Assembly (NCBI GenBank): GCA_021229015.1
Contig: CM037788.1
Span: forward strand, 38,588,024-38,652,023
Source: Solen grandis
Lineage: Eukaryota > Mollusca > Bivalvia > Adapedonta > Solenidae
Direction: 5' to 3'
DNA length: 64,000 nucleotides
Shown: one piece after another, positions 1-27,792 of the stretch
How the letters are laid out: every line of letters starts with the position of its first letter
Numbering within the stretch: position 1 is the first letter of the stretch
Position numbers and translations under genes: made by a program
The notes under the pieces: model-generated
What the model was told of the DNA's origin: nothing
Databases searched by the model: none
What the model saw: only the letters and a program-made list of their open reading frames with translations

Positions 1-578
1 GAATTCGAGCCATTATAATACCAGATAAACTGAGTGTGATACACACAGGACGATCAAGTTTCATACCGTTCACTGCTCATCGGTAACATTTAAAGATTAT
101 GAAAAAGGACCATGTTGTTCGGAGTAATGACTGTTTCAGTCATTCGAAATCAACCAAACAATACTTAGCGCTGGGCAATACTTATTCTTAAATAAGGTAA
201 CAGCACAACCCACTATTCGTGTTTTACGAGATATTCAAGTAAATGACTATACTGACATATATAGTGACCTAATTAATTAGCCATATGTTTGTTAAGGAAT
301 GAAATATAAGTTGTATTTAAACAGGAAATAATGATGATGAAAAACGCCCCCAAGTATTCAAGTATTACTTTGCGCTATGTAATGTTGGTAGAATAACACC
401 TGGTCTGAGATATCCGGAACTCGCAAAAAGAGGGTTTTCTATTAAGTACAAACAAGGTGTTTATGTAATGTTGCTGAAAATCATGCAGTACAAATGTAAT
501 TCTATCATTCTTTGTAGGCCTTTATTCATTTTAACACTAAAAAAGTGTTTGTACCAAGATGGAACTTAGATGTTATGC
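1..578. other. AT-rich, no gene recognised
   Basis: No coding exon, RNA gene or repeat structure seen in this stretch. Confidence 0.6.
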
Positions 579-775
579 TGGGGACAGTATTCATAAAGCT
601 CCTTAGTTATTAAGGAAATAATTCCTTAACTGGAATAAATCTCCTAAGGTGTTTTATAAATAAGACTAAACGAAACGAAAATCCTCAATAACCAAGGAAA
701 ATCTGTGTGATTTTAAAGAAAATCTTAGAAACTTAGGGATTTTTTTCCTAAGGAGCTTTATGAATACGGCCCCAG
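579..775. mobile_element. MITE with near-perfect terminal inverted repeats
   Basis: GTATTCATAAAGCTCCTTAG near 586 is repeated exactly inverted near 750-769, with CTGGGG-type outer ends on both sides. The body is ~200 bp, AT-rich and has no ORF. Superfamily and target duplication not determined. Confidence 0.75.
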
Positions 776-1949
776 GAGTAAGTTTGCTATTGAGAATGAC
801 GTGTGTTGGGAGGAGTGTTCACACCAACATGTATGAAGCAGTCAACGTTGTTTTAAAGTCGAACATTGCTACATGTATTTATTATCAATTGTTGGGGTTG
901 GGCATTGAATCGACGTGGAAATAAGTCACCGCGTTAATGAAAACGCATGTAACTTGTTCGAGATGAAATAAAAAGACATTAAATCTCTTTTTGCATCCAA
1001 CTGTGCTAAACGGTCAATGACATTTGTTTCCATTTGACTGAACGCTACAGACAGGTTTGACTGTACTATAGTCACAATCACAAAGATACGGACATTTTGG
1101 CATCTTTTCCAATGCAATAGCTGACAAACAGTACAAATTATTTTACTCTCTCTCTCTATCACCCATCCTCTCGAAATATAGCCCGAAATATAGCCGAGAA
1201 GATTAGTGGCCTTATCAAATATGGAAAACTAAAGGTGATGTAATTGAGAGACTATCACTGGATGTATAGCAAATTACAGATGTAAAAAGTACAAACGCAA
1301 ACATTACGGGCAGGCAGATTCATGCCTGTCACGGTTTGTCAATATGCAAGAGAATTAAGTTGATCAAATACATTAAAATGTATGAAAAAAATAATAGATA
1401 AGATGATTTCTTAAACTGTTAAACTGTTTTCTATATACTTATTCAAAAAGGTTTATCCGGAGTATGGCTTATATTTGAGAAATAGGAAGCTAAGCTATAT
1501 AGATGAACATGTACGCAGATTTTCATATATCATTGAAGCATGGAAGGGAAATAACTCGAGCTGTTGAAGTATCTTGTTGACCGCCGAATTATTTCCCTTA
1601 CAGTTGAATGATATGGGTATGAAATTCTTGCTTGTGAGTTTTATGGGTGGGGTTGTATATCTACATTCATGTATGATCGTGGAATTTTAGAGGGGTCGCG
1701 CGCCGGGTGCGCCCCCCCACCCCTTGAATCCTCTACTGGGCACTGGGCCAACCAATCCAAGAACAATCCTAATACGTCGAGCGCCAAGGAAGACATAACA
1801 GGTCCATTGTAATCGCTTAGAACTCCTTTTAGGAAAAACACTTTATAAGGTTAAAGCTGTCATTCTAATCTTATTCCTTGTGTATATATTTTGAAATATC
1901 TTATGTATTATATGGGGATAAATATGTTTAAAAAATAATCTCCTTGTGT
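776..1949. other. Non-coding, no gene recognised
   Basis: Two short open frames here (near 926 and 1641, minus) show no domain or codon signal. A G+C-rich patch with a C-run lies at 1695-1722. Confidence 0.55.
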
Positions 1950-2015
1950 ATGTCGCGGCAAGGGATCAAGCCCACAACTTCTAACTCACGGAACGGACGC
2001 TATTATCACACGATC
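1950..2015 (-). repeat. Degenerate tRNA-like SINE head remnant
   Basis: On the minus strand it shows AGCGTCCGTT...GTGGGCTTGATCCC, resembling the head of the SINE-like copy at 27450-27792 (AGCGTCCACC...GTGGGATTGATCCC). Weak. Confidence 0.3.
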
Positions 2016-2100
2016 AACACTGGAGTCCCTTGTATAAGCATAGTTGGAGTAAGAAAGTTGAAAAGTTTGTGAATTAACCAAATCATTTTCATGTTGTAAT

Positions 2101-3263
2101 GCTGCGTTTACACTATGTTCCCGGCGGCCACGGCGACCACTTTTCAGGCCACCGTGGACAAATCGGGATGGTCGTGAGAGGAAGTGGGGGAACAGGATGG
2201 GCAAACGTAAGAGGCCGTGATCGCCGTGGATGCCGGGCCAGATTTTTAAACTGTCAAAAAATTCACCACGGCAGTCACGGTGCGGATTAGAAACCTAGTA
2301 GGTCGTAGTAAAACGGGATGAACGCAACAAGACGTGACGGAACATAATAGGTCGTAACAAAAATAAAAGATGGTCCGTAGTAAGACGGGGAGCATTCGTG
2401 ATGTTGTCTTGTACAACGATTGCTTTTTCTTTGGATGGCATTTTTAAAGTCTATGTTCTGTGGTAGCACGCATTCTGCATCGCACAACATTTCGGGGCTA
2501 TAATTTAGATAACTTTTTTTCACCCTTTTTACTACACAGAGATAAAGGTCTGATTTTTTTTTTCACCCAGTGATGTTTATTCTTATGTATACGTACGGTT
2601 TCTTAATGGAAGTCAAACCGAATTGAAATGCGCAAACAATTTATGCTGGAAATAGCATTTTCAATAAACGGAAAAAAAGTAAATTTGCAAGCGAGTATGT
2701 CGCAAAAAATTAGATGTTTGAAACATTGACAACTGCAATTCCATCACCTGTAATTGCCTATAAATATGCACATGCATGTTAGTGTATCACCTGCCGCGCT
2801 AGTTATATGCAGCGCGGTGCAAAGTTAGGTTGCGGTTTCGAATCTAGCTGGGGAAATTGTACTCTCAGCGGTATTGGCGCTTTAATTTTTACTGTGGTTA
2901 CGAACGTGGTCCAAAGTTGCACGGCGTCCACGTTTCATCCGTAGAGAGCCTTGACAGAACGTAAGAAACGTGTCAGACCTTGATCAGAATGTAAGGGAAC
3001 CCATCAGAACGTGGCGGACCGGGAGGGAACGTACTGGCATCCGGGGTAGACCGCGGGCCGCAATATGGTACGCCTTGTTGCCATCGGGGCTCAGTTCTTT
3101 TCCCCTCCACGGCTCGGCACGGATATACCTTGATAGACTGTGAGAAAACTTGGCAGGACTTAACACAACTTTTATACAAAGATACAAATGACTAGTCTCA
3201 CAGCGCACTATATTTCGTGAAAACGGGGCTGCCGTGGCCGCCGGGCACATAGTGTAATCGTAG
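2101..3263. mobile_element. 1.16-kb non-autonomous element with 34-bp inverted ends
   Basis: The first 34 bp (through CCCGGCGGCCACGGC) match the reverse complement of 3230-3263 at 31 of 34 positions. The interior is unusually G+C-rich for the region, with loose repeats of a CGTAGTAARACGG-like motif around 2290-2400 and GAACGTAAG-like motifs near 2960-3030. No transposase ORF. Superfamily unknown. Confidence 0.7.
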
Positions 3264-4833
3264 CATAAACAGAACATACATTTTATTAGGGATGAATGGG
3301 CTAATGAAACTTGGATAAATGTTTACAAATATAAGGGAAGACGACGATGACGTTACTATGGAGACCATCTTTTATTTCACGAGAGGGGTACAGATCTAAT
3401 TTGACAATATATCGACCTACATTATAATGCAGTTTCATAAATCTGCCACCTAAAATAAAGAAATGAGAACACTTTGCCGCGAACTTGTTCAAAATTAGCA
3501 GAACCAATAAATCAGCTGCATTACCTCAAGGTGATGGTCACACTATAATACACTACATGTAATTTTAATACTAGTGGTATGTTGCTAAAGTGAACAAACC
3601 CTCAGACAGGGTAAATATAAGTTATCCCAATTACATTGCCCTTCTTATATGTACATGTAATTTCCTCTTATGAATGTATCTGTATTTAGCTCCATGATGA
3701 AAATGGACTTTTGACAGAACTACTCAATTTTTCTAACGATGGTTCAGTTTTGCACAAATAAATCTTCCATACAATAAAAGCAAATGCTTTTTATGTTGTT
3801 TTTAAAAAATATTATTGTATGAATAGGAAAGAGGAAACCTAAAAAGCATTTTAAGGTTGCTATCTCTGCACGTTCAACGGAATATTTCAGGTTATCTGTT
3901 GTCAAGGGGAAATTTAAAACTTTATAGTTTTTAACTTTCATTTTTTTAAATATTTTTTGTTGGTTAGTTCCCTTTTGCAGCAGACCCTTCACATTGCCCA
4001 AATTTCATGATTATCCCTCAAAAGGTTTAGGAGATATCGACCGGATATACAGTTCAAGGTCAAATCATTTGACCACAACACAATCGTACAACGTGATCCC
4101 TATGCGATGTATCCAGCAAAATTCTGGACTCCTTTACATTGCACTTCTACACCTCATATATTCATGTTTGAAGTGTACCATATAGTATTGAGGTTATGCT
4201 CTGGGAAGATTATTTTCAACAAAAAACAATTATGGGGGTAGTTAAAGAATTCCGGATCCTGAACACTTCACTTCTACATCCCATAAATCCGTGCAATAGT
4301 GCTGATTTGAAAATCAAAGTGTGACGCTGCCGCCATAGACTTATTAACCGATAGTTAGATACACTGTAGATCTGTGCTAACGCCAAAGGACAGTGATCCC
4401 TGTGTGTCTCAAGCTACGCGGGCTATAAAAATCCGGAAGACCTTGATGGAATTTACAAGGGGCTGAGTGATGTTCAGTCAGCGACTTGACTTTCTCGGCC
4501 AAAGATTCCAATGATTCAATATTCAAGGACAAAAAAAAAGATTTCATATTTTTAATTGCATAGCTAATTCATATACATGTACTGCTAGCAGATGCTTAAC
4601 AAAACAATACAAACAACTTACATATGATCTGGTGTTTAAGAAAGTCATAAAAAGTTGAAATAAAACAAGTAATGTTGACAAAGATCCCGCCTAGAACAAC
4701 TTATCTTGTAAACATGGCAAGTAAGAGTGTATGGAACTTGGCAGCTATTAAATTATCTTGAGAAAAAAAAGATAAAATGTAGTTCTATAATAAGAAAATC
4801 ACGAAACTTCTAATTTCTGAAAACCTAAATCAG
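3264..4833. other. Non-coding, diffuse repeat-like sequence
   Basis: No exon recognised. 3740-4200 has the wording of eroded bivalve tandem-core repeats but no clear unit. Confidence 0.45.
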
Positions 4834-4940
4834 AGGACAGTTCATAATGCTTGTTGGTAAATCAAAAGAAATTGATTTCAATTCTTGCCCTTCATATACC
4901 CTGTATATAATAATAGTCAATAATAGTCAGGTGAGCTAAA
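4834..4940. mobile_element. Short deletion derivative of the 42121-43756 element family
   Basis: GAGGACAG...AATGCTTGTTGGTAAATC and TTCTTGCCCTTCAT match the left end of the 42121 element. It then passes straight to an AGTCAGGTGAGCTA-like end, without a tandem core. Confidence 0.5.
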
Positions 4941-4986
4941 ACACATGTGTGGAACCACTAACCTACTAAACAATGTGTTAACCTGT

Positions 4987-5233
4987 TGTTGTATTGGGGT
5001 TTACCGTCGCTGCGATAGTATTTCAATCATTTAGCGACGTCCAGCTAATTACAGGTGGAGGAAGACCCCGAGTACACAGAGGAACCCGGGTAGAACCACC
5101 GACCTACCGCAAGCCAGCTGGAAGGCTTCCTCACAAGAAAAATCCGAAGTCCCTACCGGGATTCGAATCCACAGCGGTGAGGGGCTGAGAGATTTGTAGT
5201 CCATGACTGTAACCGCTCGGCCACGGCGGCCCC
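4987..5233 (-). mobile_element. Full-length tRNA-derived SINE
   Basis: On the minus strand the head starts GGGGCCGCCGTGGCCGAGCG (A box) with B-box-like GGATTCGAATCC, followed by a ~150-bp body ending near GGTAAACCCCAATACAACA. GTGTTAACCTGT is duplicated exactly at 4975-4986 and 5234-5245, defining the insertion. Transcribable by Pol III in principle. Confidence 0.88.
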
Positions 5234-5245
5234 GTGTTAACCTGT

Positions 5246-5577
5246 ACTAACATTTAGATATAAATCAACATTTTTTTTTTCATTTAGTATGCAAAAAGAA
5301 TAGCAATTAAGTAATTGACAGAATAAATATTCAAAATTCAAGTGCCACCCAAAACAATATCTAGATTTTAATCATAGACAATTTGCCAAATACATGTTAA
5401 TTTAACATAATGAATATAAGCTGGGAATGGAACCTTGGTTCAACCCCAAATAACCCTGTATAAGTCAGTAACATATACATAATACTGAAACATGTTCATC
5501 ATTTTACCATACAACTCATCAAATGTGTATGAGATTAATATGTCATATGCAAAGAAAATAGCAGTTCTCTTCTAATA
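5246..5577. other. AT-rich, nothing recognised
   Basis: No gene or repeat structure seen. Confidence 0.5.
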
Positions 5578-5695
5578 CACAAGAGTGTTCTATGGAACAC
5601 GTGTCACCTGCTGAAGCTGGAACACGTGTCACCTGCTGAAGCATGACAGAAATAGTGATCCCTATGTGTCACCTCTGCTTACAGCAATATGTCCA
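5578..5695. mobile_element. Core-less hairpin element, family A
   Basis: Starts CAAGAG followed by hairpin GTGTTCTATGGAACAC, then GTGTCACCTGCTGAAGC (present twice), then AGTGATCCCTATGTGTCACC. It has both ends of the 1.17-kb element at 18309-19474 but no tandem core. Confidence 0.65.
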
Positions 5696-6872
5696 AAAAT
5701 ATACCATTATACATTAAAGATAGAGATTGAATACATGGATTAAATTTCTTATCTGTACATAATACAACTGATATTTAAAACACAGAATACCATAAAATCA
5801 TTTTTTTTCTGTTAATGTTACAAAAGACATTTACCCAAAATCAATTTGTACCTTTGCTTAAACAAACACGAAAATAAGCACAAATAAATTGCCTATTACA
5901 CAAAATTAATGAAACTTACAGTTCATGGGAATAATAACTATAGTATGGCAAACATTTTTGGTACTTTTGCTAATGCATAATTAGACTTGACTTTTCCCAG
6001 ATATAAAAATAAATTGACATCCTCTAACAAAATAAACAAGACTACAACATGGTTAAAATACAACAAACAAAATATACAATAAACACACTAGCAACTACCA
6101 ATATTTTGCTAGGAAGTATGTATAACAACTAATATCATGAACACCATCAACAATATGGTCTTTATTCATGTACCAGAAAAACTGACCCCCAATGTGTAAA
6201 TGCATCTTCCTAGCTTTAGGCACTGAAACTTTAAGTCCAGCTTTTTCCACACATGGCTAGGTAACTTCTCACAAACAGTATCACAAGCAAAAAAAGGCAT
6301 GTGTCTTTGTGTAAACCAGTTAACCATTGACTACCTATTATCTTCATGTCCTGGATAGCGTATCAATTTTAATACATCTGCGCACACTGAAAAGGTCTAT
6401 GTAAATATGCATATCTTTTTATTCAACAGAAAATGTTCCAAATATTCTTAATTTGAAATCACTTTATCATTCTATAACCAGGTGCTTGGTCAATTGTGCT
6501 GGATATCGCCTAAAAGTTGCTTCAACTCACTCTATGGTCTCTTTTCGTATTCAAATGAAAAACTAGAGAAGTTCAATGTTAACCCTTTACCGCATATAGA
6601 TTTGCTGGTTATACTATCTATAAGTTTCAAGGAAATCTTGCATAACTGATAAGCTGTTTGTACACAGACAACCCGTGCCATAACATAATAATAAGACCTT
6701 AACCGGTGTATAAAAGCAGGGTCATTTCGTGAAATCTGAAGCTATAAATCATAGTTTTTAGAAATTACTTTCCATTCAGTCTGAAAAAGTAAACTCCATC
6801 TTGAGGATATGAAAAGCCTTTTTTGAAAATTCAATCATGTGAGTTTGAAATTCTTGATTCTTATATAAATGA
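5696..6872. other. AT-rich, nothing firm
   Basis: No exon seen. A fragment resembling the TTAACCCTTTACC MITE end lies at 6581. Confidence 0.45.
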
Positions 6873-6988
6873 CAAGTGTTATTGGAACACGGGTGTCACC
6901 TGCTGAAGTGTGACGGAAAAAGTGTGACGGACAGACAGACGGAAAAGTGATCCCTATGTGTCACCTCTGCACGTGACACAAAAAGTCT
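6873..6988. mobile_element. Core-less hairpin element, family A
   Basis: GTGTTATTGGAACAC-like hairpin, GTGTCACCTGCTGAAG, GACGGACAGACAGACGG and AGTGATCCCTATGTGTCACC in the same order as the other family A copies. Confidence 0.65.
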
Positions 6989-8993
6989 GGTCTGCATGAA
7001 CACATGCTTGGCTTAAAAAACAAAACAAAAAAAACAACAACACTTTTTGTTTAAATATTTACAAGTCACGGATCCTGTATGGATGCATTATATGAACATA
7101 TTTTGATCCTGACGTAATTTTGGATAAATATATACAATTTGTTCCTAAAATAAATAAGCAAACACATTTTTGTCAATAAATAAAATGAACACATTTTGGT
7201 CCTTAAATAAGACATTTTAGGAGACTTGTAGTTAATTGCAAAAAAAAAAGAAGAAATTTGCAATTTCATACCATTCATAGCAAATACAGAACAAATATAT
7301 ATATATATGCAAAACTATCAGGACTAATTTTAGGAAAAATAATAAGATTATATCTATCTAGAAGGTCATTTGTTGAAAATACAAATGAAATGGATTTCCC
7401 TTTGCTTATTTCAAAGGGATTGAATATATCATTTAATAAGAATAAGAAATAATGATGATTAATCATTGAAGATTTAATTCTTAAATCACCCCTATCATAA
7501 ATATATACTAAAATTTCACCAAAATTTACCTCATTGAATTTAAATGATCTTGACCTTTCTAAAGAATATGAAGTGAAAAAACAACAACAAAATAATAATA
7601 ATTATAATAATAAGCTTAAAATTTGAACATTTTTCATTTTTATCTAAAAATATTCCAGAAAATATTCAGGAAAACATAAATATGGGTCATATTTGATGAC
7701 ACAACTATTTACAATCATGCAGACTTTTTCATGGATCGAGTTTATTTTAGCAATTTTTTTTAGGTTCACCCAAGGATGAGTCATGCCAAGTTTCATCAAT
7801 TTCTACCCAGTGGTTTCAGAGATGCCTTTTAAAGCTGAATGTTGATAACGGATGACAGATAAAGGGTGCTCCCAATAGCTCATCCTAAGCATGATGTGCT
7901 CTGGCGACCTAAAAATGTTTTGTGACAGAGGGACGAAACAAAAGACAAGGGCAAATATATACCCCTACCCCTCTTCAAAGTGGGGCCATTAAACGAAACT
8001 TTGCTAACAAAATCTGCTGCTTAATAACTGGGATAAATGTAAACCGGAAACAAAATAATTAAGGATTCCTCAAAAGATAATTTACCATAAAACAATAATA
8101 AATGGATTGGTTGGTTTACATCAATTACTGTACCAAGGGAACAGTGGTGTAGCATACAACTCTAAAACTTAAATTTCAGGATTCAAATTCAACTTGGTAT
8201 AGAATCTTTCCTGAAGAATAAGGTGAAAGTTCGTATATCCAAGGGAAGTATACAAGTTTTAACAATGGATAGGTATCTTGTTATTAATAATTTCAGGATA
8301 TACATGTTAAGAGATATCTACAATTTGTACACCATTCATATTGCTAGACATTACTGCAAAACCTTATTACTCTAAACAGGTTTCCTAGTTAGAAGTTCAA
8401 AATAATGGCATACATTTGGGCTGGCTGCAAAACTGATCATGCAATGCCGATATACAGACTGCACTAATTATCTCCAACAACACAGGAACAATCTATGTAC
8501 CCAAAGTTGGACAAACTTAAATTGATGCATTTTTGGCCCAGTGAATCTGCAAATAATATAAGTTATCGAAATCCTAACACATGGTAACACATTTTTGTGG
8601 AAATATGATTAATTAGCATCTATTTGTTATGTATTTTTTTCTTCTTCAAAAATAAAAAAAAAATCCTGTAACTTCATGGTTTGATGTACAAGAAGTTGCA
8701 TATCAGAACTTGTGTTATTGGCTAGCTGTTTTTTAATAAAAATATCATAGGCTTTAGATTGGTAGATTTTGAGATAAGCATTTAATATTGTACTATAAAG
8801 CAGGGACCTATCATCAAACTGAAATAGCAGAAATTTGAAGTAAATGAAATTGGAAACACATGAAGAACACATGAAGTAAAAGTGTACAGGAAATGTAGGC
8901 AAAAGATCTGTACTAAAGCAACTAATTTGACAAAGCTGAAACTTGAGAGAACACATACAGACTCTATTAAAGAATATCAGCTTTTTAATTCAT
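6989..8993. other. AT-rich, eroded repeat at 7690-7915
   Basis: No exon recognised. 7690-7915 ends with GCTCATCC...GTGCTCTGG, resembling the right end of tandem-core family B elements. (AT)n lies at 7296-7310. The 109-aa open frame near 8627-8956 has no recognisable domain. Confidence 0.4.
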
Positions 8994-9125
8994 AAGAAGT
9001 GTTCCTTGAAACACATGTGTCACCTGCTGAAAGAAGCAGGACAGAAAAAGTGTGACAAATAGACAGAGATGACAGAGCAGTGATCCCTATGAGTCACCAA
9101 TGCTTCCTGCATGCAACACAAACAT
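8994..9125. mobile_element. Core-less hairpin element, family A, just beyond the cdk2 stop
   Basis: GTGTTCCTTGAAACAC hairpin-like start, GTGTCACCTGCTGAAAG, then AGTGATCCCTATGAGTCACC. It probably lies in the cdk2 3' UTR. Confidence 0.6.
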
Positions 9126-9373
9126 CCTGACAGTTCAAACAATAGTCAAGAGTAAAAGAATTATTTGTTCAAATTCAAACATCAGCTACAACAGAATCAA
9201 TATAGTCAAGAAAATAATGTACAAAATACAATTGAAACTAACAATTTTTTCTTAATTTTTCCAAAAATAACTATCATTCAAACCTTAAATTGGCCAAAAT
9301 CAGCATCAACAGTATCTATGTATAGTTAACAGAAGAGGAAAGCCCGTGTTAGAGATTGCTGAAGTGTGACAGG

Positions 9374-24082
<14,709 letters not shown>

Positions 24083-25280
24083 GACTTATTTGATTTATAA
24101 ACAATTGTTTCAATATTCCTAACCCATGGATAACATTTGATTGGTAAAATTTATAGAAAAATGTCTTTAATTTAGTCTTCTGCTTCTTTGTTTACAAGTG
24201 ATCGCCTCGCAGATTTTCCCGCGTTTTAAGTGCGACCTCTTTAATATAAAACTACACAAATGTGCAAAAATAACACGCAAATGGAAAAACTGGACACCTA
24301 AACAGTTACACGTACGTTCGTTGACGAATCAAGACATGTATTTTTCGTAAATATTCTTACATACAAAACTTGATTTTGCTTGAACAAACTTTACATTTCT
24401 AATCTATTTGAATATATGAATTATTTACACATATCTAATCAAACCAATCAACACCTGCTTAAAAGGAACATCGGTAAATGCGATAAAATAACGTTAAGAA
24501 TTGACCTGTAATTGAAAAGGTTACGAATTCACTTGTAAAAAATAAAAATGCTTACGAATTAAAAAAAAAAAAAGAAAAAAAAAAAAAAAAAAAAAAAACG
24601 GAGATTACGAATTGGTTTGGTTATGAATTACCTGTATTTAAACACTCTTCTAAATGCTTGTAAATTAAACTAGGTTTTTAGTTTAAACATATTTATTATT
24701 CACATACTATAACAGAACAATTCACAAACATATACAGAATAAAATTAAATCGAAAGTTAAAAGCTTATTGAGATTTTCTCCTTATCGTAATATACTGTCG
24801 AAAATAAGGCGAATTTTATGCCGATTTTCCATATAATAGAATACGTGGAACATTTTGTAAACTAAATATATTTTAGGATAGAATATATAATAAGTTGAAT
24901 GACAGAAAAAACAACAACAACAGTAGAACACACAATAATCAGTATCACAAAAAGAAAGAAATGAAAAAAAAAAGAAGAAAGATGTGATGATGATGATGAT
25001 GATGATGATGGAAGCAATGACAGAGAAGCAAAGCCAAGTAGTTTTTACTTCCATGTCAGATAATTATTAAGATAAATACATGATTTTTATGATACTTAAT
25101 ATAAATCAAAATATTACTTCACCAGTTTACCCTCCATCTATATAATCAAAGAGAAAAACGGGAAGTGTTTGGCCAAAAGCTTATCTCTTTTGAATTCAGA
25201 GTCCCGAGATATTAATTTGCAATATTTGCTCCTTATTACTGAAAAGATTCGCCATGAATAATTTGAGTAAACTTCAAAAT
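24083..25280. other. cdk2 upstream region, AT-rich
   Basis: Holds the candidate E2F site, A-rich tracts at 24560-24597 and a (GAT)n microsatellite at 24985-25010. No exon seen. A 90-aa open frame on the minus strand reads through the microsatellite. Confidence 0.5.
24215..24222. promoter_or_regulatory. Candidate E2F site upstream of cdk2
   Basis: TTTCCCGC, an exact match to the E2F consensus TTTSSCGC, lies 133 bp upstream of the cdk2 ATG in a short GC-richer patch of an AT-rich region. E2F control of S-phase genes is well known in animals; use here is inferred. No TATA box is evident. Confidence 0.5.
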
Positions 25281-25284
25281 AAAT

Positions 25285-25565
25285 GGTAGAGATGGAAACA
25301 CTGGCCCGATGGAAATATCAGCCCGTATATTAGTGAGCTGAGATTTCCACCCGGGCTCAGATTTCCAGCCTGAAGTATATTATCAATATTCTAGGCCCGA
25401 TGGAAACCTTGGCTCATTTACAATCCTGCTGAGATTTCTAACAGGGCTCAGATTTCCAACCTGAAGTATATTATCAATATTCTAGGCCCGACGGAAACCT
25501 CGGCTCATTTACAATCCTGCTGAGATTTCTAACAGGGCTCAGATTTCCAACCTGAAGTATATATA
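25285..25565. repeat. ~113-bp tandem repeat, about 2.5 units
   Basis: Repeated TTCTAGGCCCGAYGGAAACC and GGGCTCAGATTTCCAACCTG motifs. The last two units are almost identical. Confidence 0.85.
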
Positions 25566-26640
25566 TCTACGATGGAACCTTTTTTAACCTAGATTTTGAA
25601 GAAGTATTTGGGTAAGGGATATTATTTGGTATAAACTTTAAAAACTTTTATTTTGGAAGGGATATTATTTGGTATAAACTTTAAAAACTTGGGATGAGAG
25701 GTAAAATGTTTTATATGATTAAAATATGAAATGTTTAAAGGAAAGTATAATGTTAATTTTTTTTGATCTATGTTAAATGGATTTGAAGGAGTTGATTTAG
25801 TTTATTAAAATGGTTTTGTTATCGCTTTCTGGTGACGTTACCGGCATGTTAGTATGGCAGAGGCTGAAAATTAAAAAATACAAAATGGGTTGAAACTACT
25901 TGAAGACTATTGTGAAAAATGGAATTTGAACGAAACTGAAATTATGTTGAAATTATGTTGTTAAAAAAGAAAAAGAAAAAAAAAAGGCTCTCAGTATCAA
26001 TCAACCCCTTTGGAGTTTAAATCCTGTTATGCAATGTTCAAATAATTTAATGTTTTATCATGTGTCTTATATTACAGACGCTGAACAAGCGCGAAACAGA
26101 TAGACAGTATAGATCTGACTGCCTTTTTGGCTCGCGGGCCAAGGCCGCAAGCCTATTAATTAACTCGGATTTATGATTCCCTCATCGTTGTTATCATAAC
26201 ATTTCGGACATGTTGCATTTAGCAGATAGCCGAAATTATCCGTTTGTGTTCATGTCATATGCGAGTTTCCCAATTTTTTTTTATGAATTGTGGGAAGGAA
26301 CAACTAGTCAGAAACACAGGGGCTCGAAGTTCGACATGATTCGCTCCATCTGTGATCAGCTTTGGCTGCTTGTTCAGAGTATTAAGCAACACTTGCAAGC
26401 ATGTGCCAACACTTCTTGAAATCTATATCCAAATTGTACGGTACTTTCATTCAACAGTACTTGGTTATCATCCTGGGGCCAAGACTCGAACAAAAACAGC
26501 TGGTGGTTAAACAACGACAGGTTAATCATAAGCTGGGCAAGCCTTCCTTTTAAAAGGATTTTTTTACAATCTGCTCAATGTTTGTTAAGCTAATTAAACT
26601 ATAGCATGTAAAAATTGTGTATGAATTTCATTAATAATAA
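25566..26640. other. Intergenic, nothing firm
   Basis: A short direct repeat (GGGATATTATTTGGTATAAA) lies at 25617 and 25661. The 69-aa open frame at 26210-26419 has no recognisable domain. Confidence 0.4.
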
Positions 26641-27440
26641 CCATATTTTATTTTGTCAGAGTTGTCTGTCCGTCTGTTTGTCACGCTTTTTGTCCGGAGC
26701 ATAAAAAAAGTATAAAAGCTATTAACTTGCAATCTCAAAGATTGATACCCCGTAGATCACATGGAAGAGAAGTGTCATGCACATAAACCGTAATTCTGCA
26801 CATTATATTTTGGTGTTATTGACCTTCGTTGAATTTCATTCTTAATTTTTGCCCGATGCATAACTCAAAAAGTATAAAAGCTATTCGTTTGAAACTTCAC
26901 AGGTGGAGGGATCTCATGGAGAAGAAGTGTCCTGCGCAAGAACCGTAACTCTGTGCGTAATATTTTTGGGGTTATTGACCTTTGTTAAAATTTCATTCTT
27001 AATTTTTTGGGGAGCAATACTCATGCACTATGAGAAATATAACCTTGAAACTTCATGGTGGATATGTCACATTAAGGGGAATTGAAGTGTACAAGAACCG
27101 TATTTCTGAACATAATATTTTTGAAGTTATTGCCCTTTGTTAAATTCCATGCTTTTTGTCTGGAACATTATTCATGCGCTTTGAAACATATAACATTGAA
27201 ACTTCATGGGTGGATAGGTCTTGAGAAGACATGCAGTACTAACTATGCACATCATATTTCGGAATTATTGCCCTTTGTTAAATTTCATACTTAATTTTTG
27301 TCCGGAGCATTTCTTATGCACTTTAAGACTTAAAACCTTGAAACTTCATAGATGGATGGATCTCATGACGGAGAATTGCAGTACCCAAGCACGTTAACTC
27401 AGCAGATCACATTAAGGAGTTTTGCACTTTTTTAATTTCA
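26641..27440. repeat. Tandem-core repeat, ~155-bp units, about 5
   Basis: Units share TTTGTCCGGAGCAT, AAACCTTGAAACTTCAT and ATTGCCCTTTGTTAAATTTC motifs. Style matches the core of the other tandem-core elements; the ends were not identified. Confidence 0.65.
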
Positions 27441-27449
27441 TACTAACCC

Positions 27450-27792
27450 TGTGAAAAAGCGTAGTCCATTTCCAACGGTTTCTTGTTTGAGTTTTCCCCT
27501 TTTTTAAAATATCGTACCCTTAAGATAGTTCCTGTTCAACTCATGCTATGGAAATGAGATTTATTCAAAGGTAACATCATAAATGACTGAGATATTGGCA
27601 TTTTTTTCAAGGAGGGTATGAATTTTGGTCATCCTGGAGTAGTATCCCTTGTATTATATATAGTTATATGACTAACATTTCGTGCCAGACTCCTTTGCTT
27701 TTAACGACTTTGGTATGCCCCAACCGGGGATCAATCCCACGACCTCTTGCTTCCTAGGTGGACGCTGTAGCCACTCGGACACTAGGGACGGT
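27450..27792 (-). mobile_element. Second tRNA-derived SINE-like family
   Basis: On the minus strand the head reads TAGTGTCCGAGTGGCTACAG (A box) and GTGGGATTGATCCC (B box). The body shares CTGGAGTAGTATCCCTTGTA with 23511-23610. No target duplication found. Confidence 0.55.

Noticed and set aside
2790..2865. tRNA-like stretch with GGTTTCGAATCTA
   Set aside because: B-box-like only; no acceptor stem or full cloverleaf. It is inside the 2101-3263 element.
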